A stretch of DNA of 55,878 nucleotides from NCBI GenBank assembly GCA_029066845.1, contig JAIEFR010000009.1:1-55878 (forward strand), given 5' to 3'. This DNA comes from Clostridia bacterium (GTDB lineage Bacteria > Bacillota > Clostridia > Christensenellales > Borkfalkiaceae). Within the stretch, counting starts at the first letter, position 1; each line of letters starts with the position of its first letter. A program made the position numbers and the translations under genes. A model generated the notes under the pieces. It was not told the DNA's origin. It was given only the letters and a program-made list of their open reading frames with translations, and searched no databases. This document shows, piece by piece, positions 1 to 6,549 of the stretch.

Positions 1-2
1 CC

Positions 3-494
3 GGTCCCACTGGTCCCACGGGCGCAACAGGCGCCGACGGCGAAGTAGGTGCTACCGGTCCCACTGGTCCCACGGGCGCAACAGGTGCCGACGGTGAAGT
101 AGGCGCAACGGGTCCCACGGGTGCAACAGGCGCCGACGGTGAAGTGGGTGCAACGGGTCCCACCGGTCCTACGGGCGCAACAGGCGCCGACGGCGAAGTA
201 GGTGCTACCGGACCCACCGGTCCCACGGGTGCAACAGGCGCCGACGGTGAAGTGGGTGCAACGGGTCCCACCGGTCCCACGGGCGCAACAGGTGCCGACG
301 GTGAAGTAGGTGCAACGGGTCCCACCGGTCCTACGGGCGCAACAGGTGCAACGGGTCCTACAGGTCCCGAAGCAACAATTACTCCTGCGGCGGCGGTTCC
401 CGACGTCGAAAGCACGCCCACGCCCGAAGAAGTCGGCACAACGTTAAATGCGTTGCTCGCTTCTCTACGTGCGGCAGGCTTCCTTGCAACCTAA
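3..494 (+). CDS. Collagen-like triple-helix repeat protein, C-terminal part (5' end outside window)
   Basis: The frame is open from the window edge, so only the C-terminal part is visible. It consists of Gly-X-Y triplets built on an 18-residue unit, [18 protein letters not shown], encoded by near-identical 54-bp DNA repeats to about position 370. A short non-collagen tail follows, ending in [15 protein letters not shown]. This tail style, with a hydrophobic 'LLASLRAAG' end, is typical of BclA-like collagen repeat proteins of Firmicutes, which sit on the exosporium or cell surface as trimeric fibres. The nearly identical DNA repeats imply recent expansion and length variation. A surface or spore-coat role is inferred from the family. 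No start, signal or anchor can be seen here. Confidence 0.9.
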   Translation, partial: GPTGPTGATGADGEVGATGPTGPTGATGADGEVGATGPTGATGADGEVGATGPTGPTGATGADGEVGATGPTGPTGATGADGEVGATGPTGPTGATGADGEVGATGPTGPTGATGATGPTGPEATITPAAAVPDVESTPTPEEVGTTLNALLASLRAAGFLAT

Positions 495-508
495 AAATCA
501 AACAACAA

Positions 509-545
509 AAAGCCGAAAGCGGTTTTCCGCTTTCGGCTTTCCTTT
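509..545 (+). terminator. Rho-independent terminator of the collagen-like gene
   Basis: A perfect 14-bp stem (509-522 with 527-540) has a TTTT loop and is followed by a T-rich tail. It lies 12 bp after the stop codon. The T tract runs directly into the left attachment repeat, so the prophage inserted right behind this gene. Confidence 0.92.
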
Positions 546-569
546 TTGGTCGAGGCGACGGGATTTGAA
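543..569. repeat. Left attachment site (attL), copy of tRNA-Pro 3' end
   Basis: These 27 bp are identical to 10363-10389. They cover the CCA end, acceptor 3' strand and T arm of tRNA-Pro. After 569 the sequence diverges from the tRNA, so this is only a tRNA fragment left by integration. Confidence 0.93.
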
Positions 570-703
570 GCGGTGAGAAGTCGCAAAAACGGGGGCGTTT
601 TGCGGAATTTTTTCAAAAAAACGGGCAAATTTGCACGGTTTTTTGAAGCTTCCCCGAATTGCCCCCGCAATAAATCAAACGTTCAAAAATTCTACTGCAC
701 ATT

Positions 704-735
704 AAAAACTGCTTGTTTAAACGGGCAGTTTTTTT
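704..735 (+). terminator. Rho-independent terminator near the left prophage end
   Basis: A 9-bp stem (704-712 with 725-733) is followed by T residues. No gene precedes it inside the element. It would insulate the RNA promoter at 763-768 from read-through. Confidence 0.75.
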
Positions 736-762
736 CAATGAGAACCGCTCTGACACGCGCGA

Positions 763-768
763 TATAAT
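763..768 (+). promoter_or_regulatory. Candidate promoter (-10 TATAAT) of the structured RNA
   Basis: A perfect TATAAT is placed so that transcription would begin at about 775-781, exactly where a long perfect hairpin starts. No good -35 box is visible at 16-18 bp, so an activator or a phage-specific factor may be involved. Confidence 0.6.
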
Positions 769-775
769 CATTATC

Positions 776-1430
776 AGCTAAATGCCCGACATTTCATAGG
801 GATAACGCTTTATCCCGTGTCGGGCATTTGTAATCGTGCCGAAGGCACATACGACCGCATAGAGAGATAATTACGGGGTAAGGGTGAAACCCTTCCTTAT
901 TTTCGAATGGTTGCAGCGTGTGAAACCATTTGTTGATAACTTTGACAGAATACACGCGCAAACCGTTTGTTTTCAAACTACTCACGACCGCATAGGGCGT
1001 ACGGGTGCTTAAACCAGACAATTGGAAGTCTAACGACGTGACGCGCCTTGCAAATAGGAGGTAAAACCACCGATTTGTAAGGCGCATATACCAAACCTTG
1101 CGGTTTGGAGTAAGCTCCAAACCATATTATTGCGTGGGGGAGATATAAGCCTTGTAAAGTGATAAGTCTTTGATTTGCGCTTTCGCCTGGTTATCCCCTT
1201 GAAAGGGGAAAACAAACAAAATATGCCTGTCCGCGGCGCGCTTTCTTACTATCTGCCCGTAAGACGTGCCGCGGTTAATTCCCGTCTTGCGACCAGATAA
1301 CCACCACTTGATTATTTAAAGACGGCAGCCCCGTCTATTCGGTGATTTTTATTGCAGCGGCTCACCGTCGAAACAGTAGCAACAGCTTTGTTTCTGGCAC
1401 CTGACAGTTTAGCGACTTGTCGCGTGGTCG
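776..1430 (+). ncRNA. Candidate large structured RNA (about 650 nt) of the prophage
   Basis: There is no plausible ORF, but at least a dozen stems can be drawn. The main ones are 781-791/818-828 enclosing 799-805/810-816, 836-840/844-848, 880-885/889-894, 916-921/952-957, 965-969/974-978, 1043-1055/1073-1085, 1102-1110/1115-1123, 1231-1240/1265-1274, 1340-1345/1362-1367, 1370-1375/1389-1394 and 1412-1415/1420-1423. A long-range 7-bp stem, 1189-1195/1296-1302, encloses several of these. Two long stems contain G-U wobbles (1050 with 1078, 1238 with 1267) that pair only if the plus strand is the RNA. Alternative pairings (1091-1097/1102-1108 and 1258-1266/1283-1291) suggest pseudoknots or switching. 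Size, ornateness and prophage location recall ROOL and GOLLD RNAs, but membership cannot be decided by eye. The 3' end is uncertain. Confidence 0.7.
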
Positions 1431-1559
1431 GATCTTATACAATTGTGTTACACCCGTAAAAAAGCGTACTTTATAAATATGGCAAGTGATGTTTTACTTG
1501 TCAAATTTAGCAAGATTGTAAAAATTTTTTTATATATAGTGTCGCGGCTAATGCCAGAA

Positions 1560-1606
1560 CACAATATATTGTGGTATATCAAACCGCAAATATACAGTAT
1601 ATTGTG
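1560..1606. promoter_or_regulatory. Pair of NrdR-like boxes inside the prophage
   Basis: CACAATATATTGTG (1560-1573) is a perfect palindrome. TACAGTATATTGTG (1593-1606) is an imperfect copy centred 33 bp away, about three helical turns. NrdR boxes (consensus close to ACACWATATATWGTGT) normally occur as such pairs. The same 14-mer occurs at 55726. No ribonucleotide reductase gene is nearby, so the target in the phage is unclear. Confidence 0.5.
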
Positions 1607-1620
1607 GTTAAATTAAAAAG

Positions 1621-1650
1621 CGGTGATTTAAGCAAAGGCTTAAATCACCG
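1621..1650. other. Perfect 13-bp hairpin in the non-coding region
   Basis: CGGTGATTTAAGC (1621-1633) pairs without mismatch with 1638-1650 around an AAAG loop. There is no T tract directly after it on either strand, so it is not a typical terminator. In a single-stranded DNA phage such a hairpin could serve as an origin or packaging signal. Confidence 0.5.
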
Positions 1651-1740
1651 TGTGAATTGTTTTATTTTGTTGTGTGCGTTGTTCTGATGAACGCGCTGCA
1701 CGTTACGCTTAAATGGTTTATATCGCATAATTATCTTGTT

Positions 1741-1840
1741 TAGAGTGGTTGTAGGCCGCATTATTTTGGCTAGAGTAGTAATTCGATTTACTACTCTATG
1801 CAGATCTACGTTGAGTAGTTGCAGGCCGTACTAGTCTGGA
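1741..1840. repeat. Imperfect 30-bp direct repeat flanking an 11-bp hairpin (possible phage origin)
   Basis: Positions 1741-1770 and 1811-1840 match at 22 of 30 bases and share AGGCCG. Between them, TAGAGTAGTAA (1771-1781) pairs perfectly with 1788-1798. The second repeat overlaps the 3' end of the 72-residue ORF. Iteron-like repeats with a hairpin in the main intergenic region fit a replication or packaging site; this is inference. Confidence 0.4.
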
Positions 1841-2049
1841 TATTTATTTCTTTGTCGGTCGTACTTGTTCGAAAGCCGGCAAACGTTGCATTTAACGTTG
1901 CCGTTCTGTCCGAAGCTCCAACCGATGGAGCGCGCCGCCTGTGCGCCGTTGTAAATTCCGCGTTGGTTGTTTTGTGGAATTTCTTCTTGCTTGCCGCACT
2001 TGTCGCAGGTGCATAGAAATATATGTATGTCGTAACCTGTTACAGGCAT
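1831..2049 (-). CDS. Small Cys-rich zinc-ribbon-like protein of the prophage
   Basis: This 72-residue product has an N-terminal CTCDKC cluster (about residues 14-19) and a later CNVC pair, enough for one zinc site. A strong ribosome site, AAGGAG, lies 8 nt before the ATG at 2049. It is the last gene of the leftward block and lies 67 bp after its neighbour, next to the hairpin and repeat region. I do not recognise the family. By position and metal-binding look it could bind DNA or regulate late genes, but that is inference. It overlaps shadow frames on both strands. The ribosome site and the Cys pattern are why this frame was chosen. Confidence 0.65.
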   Translation of the reverse strand: MPVTGYDIHIFLCTCDKCGKQEEIPQNNQRGIYNGAQAARSIGWSFGQNGNVKCNVCRLSNKYDRQRNKYPD

Positions 2050-2116
2050 TTTTGTTTCTCCTTATGTGTGCACGTTGAATGGTTGCAAGTATTGAAACCA
2101 TTTAACGTTAAAAAAA

Positions 2117-2833
2117 TTACTTACTGGTAAGATCTTCGAAGTTAATTTGCCCGGCAAGCTGCGGCGCGGGTGCAGTAGTAGCGGGCGGCTCTGTAGTGGG
2201 TTGCGCAATCTTTTTCGGCTTTGCTTTTGGCTTCGGTTCTTCCGACGTCGGCGCGGCTGCGGGTGGTTTTGCAACATCTTCGGCGGTTTTTTTAGTTTTT
2301 TCGTCGCTCTGATGCGCTGCATCACTCGCACCGGGCGCGGCGGTGGAAGGCTCCGAAGGTGGTACAACGGCTGCGGGTTCACGTGTGGATCCATTCACCT
2401 GCGCTGCTGTTCCCGGTGTCGGCTCTACAGCTGCAGACGGTTTTGGTTGCTCGATAGCGGTGGTGGATTCGGCTTCTTCATTTGCTTCTTCAAGTGCTTC
2501 TACAGCTTCCCAACGTAAATTGAAATGTGAACGAATTTCGGCGTTTGCCTCACGGTTTGCAAGTTTTTTGGCTTCATTTTTGAATAGCCATAAAAAGCCG
2601 CGTTGTTTTGGTGTTTGAAGACTTTTCTTAAGAGTGTAAAAATATTTATCGTATTCGTACTCGCCGTCGAATTTTAGTGATAAAATTTCGGAAAGCTTTT
2701 TGTAAGTATCAGAATAATCGTTAAGCATTTTGTCATATAAAGGCTTGCCGAGAACTTCAATAGCTTCGTATAAATCACCACATTTTTTATAAAATTGTTT
2801 TTGCAGTTCTGCAAGTTTTTCTATAATATTCAT
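2117..2833 (-). CDS. Unknown prophage protein: helical N-terminus, long Ala/Pro/Glu-rich tail
   Basis: The chosen start (ATG at 2833, MNIIEKLAELQKQF) lies 4 bp after the stop of the Zot gene. A longer frame starting at 2944 would overlap that gene and is less likely. The product is 238 residues. The first 110 or so are charged and probably helical. The rest is low complexity, rich in Ala, Pro, Thr, Glu and Lys (many AP and PK steps), and ends in GQINFEDLTSK. There is no signal peptide and no membrane segment. Its position directly after the Zot ATPase suggests a cytosolic partner in assembly or DNA handling. The conserved-looking C-terminal peptide could be a docking motif. No family is recognised. 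Confidence 0.7.
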   Translation of the reverse strand: MNIIEKLAELQKQFYKKCGDLYEAIEVLGKPLYDKMLNDYSDTYKKLSEILSLKFDGEYEYDKYFYTLKKSLQTPKQRGFLWLFKNEAKKLANREANAEIRSHFNLRWEAVEALEEANEEAESTTAIEQPKPSAAVEPTPGTAAQVNGSTREPAAVVPPSEPSTAAPGASDAAHQSDEKTKKTAEDVAKPPAAAPTSEEPKPKAKPKKIAQPTTEPPATTAPAPQLAGQINFEDLTSK

Positions 2834-2837
2834 ACTT

Positions 2838-3650
2838 TTAATCTTCTTCAAGCTTCTTTCTATATTCAGGTGGTTCGGCGGGGTTGTACAGTTTAGCAAT
2901 GTTTTTCGGAAGCTTCTTGATGTTGGTTTTGCTTGGAAGCTCAAGCAAGCTGAAGTTTTCAGTTTCTCCCGGTAAAAATTCTTTTGCGCATTCGAAGCTG
3001 TCGTAATATTTGAAAATGTTGCCTACGTGTTCGTACGTTGTTTCGGTGTAAGTTTTTTCACCCGATTCTACGTACTGCAGATACTTGGCTGCGCCTTCGA
3101 ACTCGCGGCAAAACCACGTAGTTTTTACTATTCTTCCGAGTTCGTCTTTTTCGTGCTCCTGTTTTAAAATCTCAATAACGCGGTTAAGATTATCGCGTAC
3201 AAGCGTATTGATATTCATAATGCGGTGCACGTCGATATAAATATTAAGCCAGAAATGGCGGTTTTTGTTGCTTAGCTCGCTTGCCATTGCGGGCAAGTCC
3301 TTTTTGTGGCTGTCGTAAACTCTGTCCATTTCGGTCAAGAACGCAACGCCGTAGGGCATTATGGGCTGCGTTTCGTTGCCTTGGTTAGGCATACCGAAGT
3401 AGTAAGGGTTGAGCCAATAAGGGGAGTAAGTCTTTTTATATCCGATAGGTATGCTAACGTCAAAGTTAGCATAGAACGGGGCGCGGTCAGGTTTCGAGAG
3501 CGGCTTTTTACGTGCCTTGTTAAACTCTTCGATTTTGGCAATGCACTTGTTAAGGCGTGCCCGGCGTTCGGTTAATACGTACGTTTTAAGCTTGTAAACC
3601 AAAAACGAGGTTTTGCCCGCGCCCGTGCCGCCGACTATTGCGGTAATCAT
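2838..3650 (-). CDS. zot: Zot-family assembly/export ATPase (inovirus pI-like)
   Basis: This 270-residue P-loop protein has Walker A GGTGAGKT at residues 7-14 and a Walker B-like strand, VAFLTEMDRVY. A segment NKNRHFWLNIYIDVHR...LVRDN follows the Zot pattern of an Arg-His pair, a strand with an Ile-rich core, and a later Arg. In filamentous phages pI/Zot drives virion extrusion through the inner membrane. Most Zot proteins have a transmembrane helix after the ATPase domain and a periplasmic tail. Here the protein stops without any membrane segment. The gene just upstream (3647-3856, overlapping by 4 bp) encodes a small membrane protein that may supply the membrane part. This is the main marker gene for the inovirus assignment. 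Confidence 0.85.
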   Translation of the reverse strand: MITAIVGGTGAGKTSFLVYKLKTYVLTERRARLNKCIAKIEEFNKARKKPLSKPDRAPFYANFDVSIPIGYKKTYSPYWLNPYYFGMPNQGNETQPIMPYGVAFLTEMDRVYDSHKKDLPAMASELSNKNRHFWLNIYIDVHRIMNINTLVRDNLNRVIEILKQEHEKDELGRIVKTTWFCREFEGAAKYLQYVESGEKTYTETTYEHVGNIFKYYDSFECAKEFLPGETENFSLLELPSKTNIKKLPKNIAKLYNPAEPPEYRKKLEED

Positions 3651-3856
3651 TCTTTACTCTTAATCAGCTTAATTAAAATAACCGTTACGAATATGGCCGC
3701 GAGAATGCCGGCTCCGATAGTAAGCCCGGTGAACGTATTCAGGAGCGCACCGAACGTCGGAACGACGTCCGCGTAATATCCGAATAAAATTCTTGCCACT
3801 AATAGTGCTGCGAAGGCGATTAGTAAAAATACAGTAAATGCTATTGACTTTTTCAT
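3647..3856 (-). CDS. Small two-helix membrane protein, candidate major coat protein or Zot membrane partner
   Basis: This is a 69-residue product with start MKKSIAF at 3856. A longer frame from 3919 lacks a ribosome site. It has one hydrophobic helix near residues 6-25 (signal-like), a short region with Asp (YYADVVP), a second helix near 42-63, and a basic end, KLIKSKE. Inovirus major coat proteins are of this size and have a cleavable signal, an acidic N-terminus, one helix and a basic C-terminus that faces the DNA. No clean signal peptidase site is visible, so a role as membrane partner of the adjacent Zot ATPase is the alternative. The gene overlaps zot by 4 bp. No clear ribosome site precedes the ATG. 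Confidence 0.6.
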   Translation of the reverse strand: MKKSIAFTVFLLIAFAALLVARILFGYYADVVPTFGALLNTFTGLTIGAGILAAIFVTVILIKLIKSKE

Positions 3857-3893
3857 AATGATTGCATATAATGTAAATGAGGATTTACCTCTT

Positions 3894-3911
3894 AGGCGTT
3901 CCGGAACGCCT
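3894..3911. other. Perfect 18-bp palindrome upstream of the coat-like gene
   Basis: AGGCGTTCCGGAACGCCT reads the same on both strands. It lies about 40 bp upstream of the 69-residue ORF in the leftward transcript and could fold into a 7-bp hairpin with a CCGG loop. A role in mRNA stability, processing or protein binding is possible. Confidence 0.5.
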
Positions 3912-3952
3912 TCACCCACGTCAACCGAAGTAAAGTAAGGGGCGTGGGATTT

Positions 3953-4345
3953 TTATTTTTTAAAGCTTCTATGTTTCCAATTTTTAAGCTTGCGTTTGTA
4001 AGTTTTTCGGTGCTTAGGTTTTGCGTTGTGTACGCCGCGACGTACTTTGCGTAGTTCCTTATTTGTAAGCTTGTCGTTGGTGTTTTCTAAATCGTTGGGA
4101 TAAATAGGCTTATAAGTGCTGTCTGACTGTTTAATGCCCATTACGGTTTCACGCCCTACGACAGTATCTTTTGTCAAAGAGGGGTGGTTTTTGGGCTTTA
4201 AGATTACGCCCGGAATAAACGTTTTGCCGATTTTTCCTTCTTTGCCTTCAAGCTTAGAGAGTTTAACCAGAACGACGGCGCCGTCGTTCTTACGTTGTTT
4301 AATGGCTGCAACGCTGCGGCTTTTTTTATTTCGGGGCGTATTCAT
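3953..4345 (-). CDS. Very basic small protein of the prophage, probable nucleic-acid binder
   Basis: The 130-residue product is very rich in Lys and Arg. The N-terminus (MNTPRNKKSRSVAAIKQRK) and the last 40 residues (RKVRRGVHN, KHRKTYKRKLKNWKHRSFKK) are strongly basic. The middle, about residues 24-80, looks like a small beta domain containing FIPGVILKPKNHPS. There is no signal or membrane segment. It lies between the pIII-like gene and the coat-like gene. In an inovirus this place suits a DNA-condensing or single-strand-binding protein, but I do not recognise a family. A rolling-circle Rep is not supported: no HUH motif and no suitable Tyr motif were seen. Confidence 0.65.
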   Translation of the reverse strand: MNTPRNKKSRSVAAIKQRKNDGAVVLVKLSKLEGKEGKIGKTFIPGVILKPKNHPSLTKDTVVGRETVMGIKQSDSTYKPIYPNDLENTNDKLTNKELRKVRRGVHNAKPKHRKTYKRKLKNWKHRSFKK

Positions 4346-4377
4346 TAAATAGCCGTCTGTGGTTTTGAAAATTTTTC

Positions 4378-5937
4378 TTACCGCAGTTTTTTTTTAGATT
4401 TTCCGGCGCGCGACTTGCTTTTCGATTTACTTTTTGCTTTAGCTGGTGCGGCTTCTTTACGTTTTGCTATCCAACGGAAGGGGGCGGAAATTATGTACCA
4501 TAGCCCGGTTGCAATGTATTTCAATAACGTTGCAATGCCCTTAGCGGCGGGCGGGCATAATATGCAAAGAATGACCACGGCGGCAATAACGGCAATAACG
4601 CCGAGTAATGCGAGGATAGCCCAAACCCACGGTTGAACTTTTTTTGCCGTTGACGTTGTCGGTTGGTTGTCTGGCTTAAAGCCTTCGGAGCCGCCGAATT
4701 GGTGCTCGTTGGTCTGCTTGTTATCTACTACGCCGAGGTTGTAAACTTTGCCTTCACGTTCGAATTTAAGACGTAATATCATAACGTCGGAAACTTCGGC
4801 TGATTTAACGTCCGCATCGTCCGCGAATAGTGTACCGATAACGCCCGTTACTAACGGCAACCACAAATTACCGCTTTTAGCCTCTATCTGCGTTTCGTGG
4901 AAGCTAAGTACCCACTGCGTGCCGTCTAACTTGCCGCTTGTCGGGTTTGTAAGCTTATAGTCGGCGTTGTTCTGGTCGGCGATAAAATCTTTCGTGCTCT
5001 GGATTCTATTCCAGGTATACTTGTTGCCGGTTACGATATTTCCGCCGCCGACGTTCCCGGTCTTGTCCGAATATTTGACTGTTACGGGCTCGTGCTCGAT
5101 TTTTGCGCCGTATTCGTAGTCGTAAAATTTGCCCAGGTTATGCGATAAGTGCGTTACGTTGGTGCATAGTTTAGCGTTGATTTCGCGTTCGCAGAAGTAA
5201 ACGTCGGCTTCCATAAGCTTGTCTATGGGTTTGTCGGTGGAGAATGCGACAAAGTGTGCTACGGTCGCGCTGTTGGTTACTGTCCAACCCAAATTTACGC
5301 CGTCGCTGTATTGTACGTAGCCGACATATTTTTTTGGAATCTCTATAACCTCGCTGTCGGTCATTGTGTACGTAATGTCGTCGCCCACGGTGCACACCGT
5401 CCAGAACTGTCCGACGGCGTTTTCGACTTCGGATATGCTGTTTCCGTCTAGTGCTGCTTCGTCTATGCTGCTATCGTAGGGGCGCAAAATGTTTGAAATG
5501 TTGTAGTATCTGACTGCATCGCTTCGAAGCTCGAAGTCAAGAACCTTGTATTTGAAGAATACGTCCGTTGAATTAATATACTTAAGCTTATAGTTATTGA
5601 AGCCCAGACCGGTGCTGTTATCCATTTCCCGGGCGATATTTATAGAACTTGCTTTCAGACGTTGCTTTTGCCCGCTCGGTTGGTATACGTAAATTAAAAG
5701 CTCGCCGTCCGTGCTCTCGGCGATCTGAATAACGTTCAGGCTGTAATCTGTATCGTTGGGTTGATAATCAACGGTTTTGAAGTTGTTATCCTTTCTAAGG
5801 TCGTCCAGAACGTTGGAACCGCTTGTAGCGGCATAGACTACGCTTATGCCGCTACTTGCTACAAAGGAGAGAATGAATAACGTCACTAACAAAAACGCCG
5901 TGACGGTGTATGTAAATTTGCGTAATTGCTTATTCAT
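4378..5937 (-). CDS. pIII-like exported surface protein with C-terminal membrane anchor
   Basis: The start was set at 5937 (MNKQLRK), with GGGAG 9 nt upstream. A TTG start at 5955 is possible. The product is 519 residues. A signal peptide (about 1-35) ends VVYAAT. Then come some 390 residues of extracellular, beta-rich sequence with few Cys. Two hydrophobic stretches follow near the end (WVWAILALLGVIAVIAAVV and a second around LLKYIATGLWYII). The tail is extremely basic, made of KSKSKSK and KSKKKLR. Signal peptide, large ectodomain and C-terminal anchor with basic tail match the architecture of inovirus adsorption proteins (pIII). Sequence-level homology is not recognisable, as is usual for pIII. 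The gene overlaps the end of the 205-residue gene by 8 bp. Confidence 0.7.
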   Translation of the reverse strand: MNKQLRKFTYTVTAFLLVTLFILSFVASSGISVVYAATSGSNVLDDLRKDNNFKTVDYQPNDTDYSLNVIQIAESTDGELLIYVYQPSGQKQRLKASSINIAREMDNSTGLGFNNYKLKYINSTDVFFKYKVLDFELRSDAVRYYNISNILRPYDSSIDEAALDGNSISEVENAVGQFWTVCTVGDDITYTMTDSEVIEIPKKYVGYVQYSDGVNLGWTVTNSATVAHFVAFSTDKPIDKLMEADVYFCEREINAKLCTNVTHLSHNLGKFYDYEYGAKIEHEPVTVKYSDKTGNVGGGNIVTGNKYTWNRIQSTKDFIADQNNADYKLTNPTSGKLDGTQWVLSFHETQIEAKSGNLWLPLVTGVIGTLFADDADVKSAEVSDVMILRLKFEREGKVYNLGVVDNKQTNEHQFGGSEGFKPDNQPTTSTAKKVQPWVWAILALLGVIAVIAAVVILCILCPPAAKGIATLLKYIATGLWYIISAPFRWIAKRKEAAPAKAKSKSKSKSRAGKSKKKLR

Positions 5938-6547
5938 ATTCAGTGCTCCCGACAATATTTCCGTTACCCATATTTACGCCTGTAGGATATACGACGACGT
6001 TAAACGTCAGATTTATAACGTTCGTTTCGTTCTCGGACGTGACAACGATTTTTAAATAATCGTGCTTGAAATTCGACGTTGGAATACCCGTCAGACTTTC
6101 GCCGTACGTGCTCTCAAGCATTTCGTTCAAAAGCTTAGTGGGGCGCACGGTGAAATGGTCGTCTTCCCGGTCGATAACGAATTGTTTCGTTAAGTCCGGC
6201 ACGTCTGAAAAGTTGTACGCCTTTTCCGCGCCTTCGAAGGTGAAGCTTGCTTCGGTCGTTGCGTTGGGAAGTATTTTGACGTCGTAGCCCGCAGCGTTCT
6301 TGCCCAGGAACCCGAAAGCGTTTCCAACTTCGAAGCGATATTCTTTGTTAAGCTCCAAACCATAGCCGCCTTTGTCAGTCGTAATCGTCGTGTCGGCGTG
6401 CACTACATAGAACGTACTGAACTTCGATTTGAAGTTTTCCGTGTACCTTGCAATGAACGTGACGGCGAGAGCAACGGCAACCAGGGCGACGACCGCAATG
6501 ACTATCAATACGATTTTAAATGCAATTTTGCCTTTACTTTTCGCCAT
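5930..6547 (-). CDS. Membrane-anchored exported protein of the prophage (205 aa)
   Basis: A short basic N-terminus (MAKSKGKIAFK) is followed by one hydrophobic helix (about residues 10-33) and then a 170-residue extracellular domain rich in Thr, Val and Asn, with no Cys. This is a type II or uncleaved-signal arrangement. The start shares the MAKSK beginning with the next upstream protein (6550-7698). The two genes are 2 bp apart, so they may derive from duplication or share an export rule. It overlaps the pIII-like gene by 8 bp. Family unknown. Minor virion protein or receptor-binding component is the best inference from place and topology. Confidence 0.7.
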   Translation of the reverse strand: MAKSKGKIAFKIVLIVIAVVALVAVALAVTFIARYTENFKSKFSTFYVVHADTTITTDKGGYGLELNKEYRFEVGNAFGFLGKNAAGYDVKILPNATTEASFTFEGAEKAYNFSDVPDLTKQFVIDREDDHFTVRPTKLLNEMLESTYGESLTGIPTSNFKHDYLKIVVTSENETNVINLTFNVVVYPTGVNMGNGNIVGSTEYE

Positions 6548-6549
6548 AA

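Noticed and set aside
1-370. CRISPR array
   Set aside because: The 54-bp repeats are in frame, have no spacers and encode Gly-X-Y triplets. No other CRISPR-like pattern was seen in the window.
546-767. 73-codon plus-strand ORF starting in the left attachment repeat
   Set aside because: It starts inside the tRNA fragment, lacks a ribosome site and runs through a terminator.
794-1215. Two minus-strand ORFs of 108 and 61 codons in the left prophage region
   Set aside because: No ribosome sites, no protein-like composition, and they run across strong RNA stems whose wobble pairs favour the plus strand as RNA.
776-1430. Group II intron as explanation of the structured region
   Set aside because: No domain V-like hairpin or GUGYG 5' end could be found, no reverse transcriptase ORF is near, and no interrupted gene is visible.
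1560-1606. XerCD dif-like site for integration
   Set aside because: The element has its own tyrosine integrase and clear tRNA attachment repeats. The palindromes fit NrdR boxes better than dif arms.
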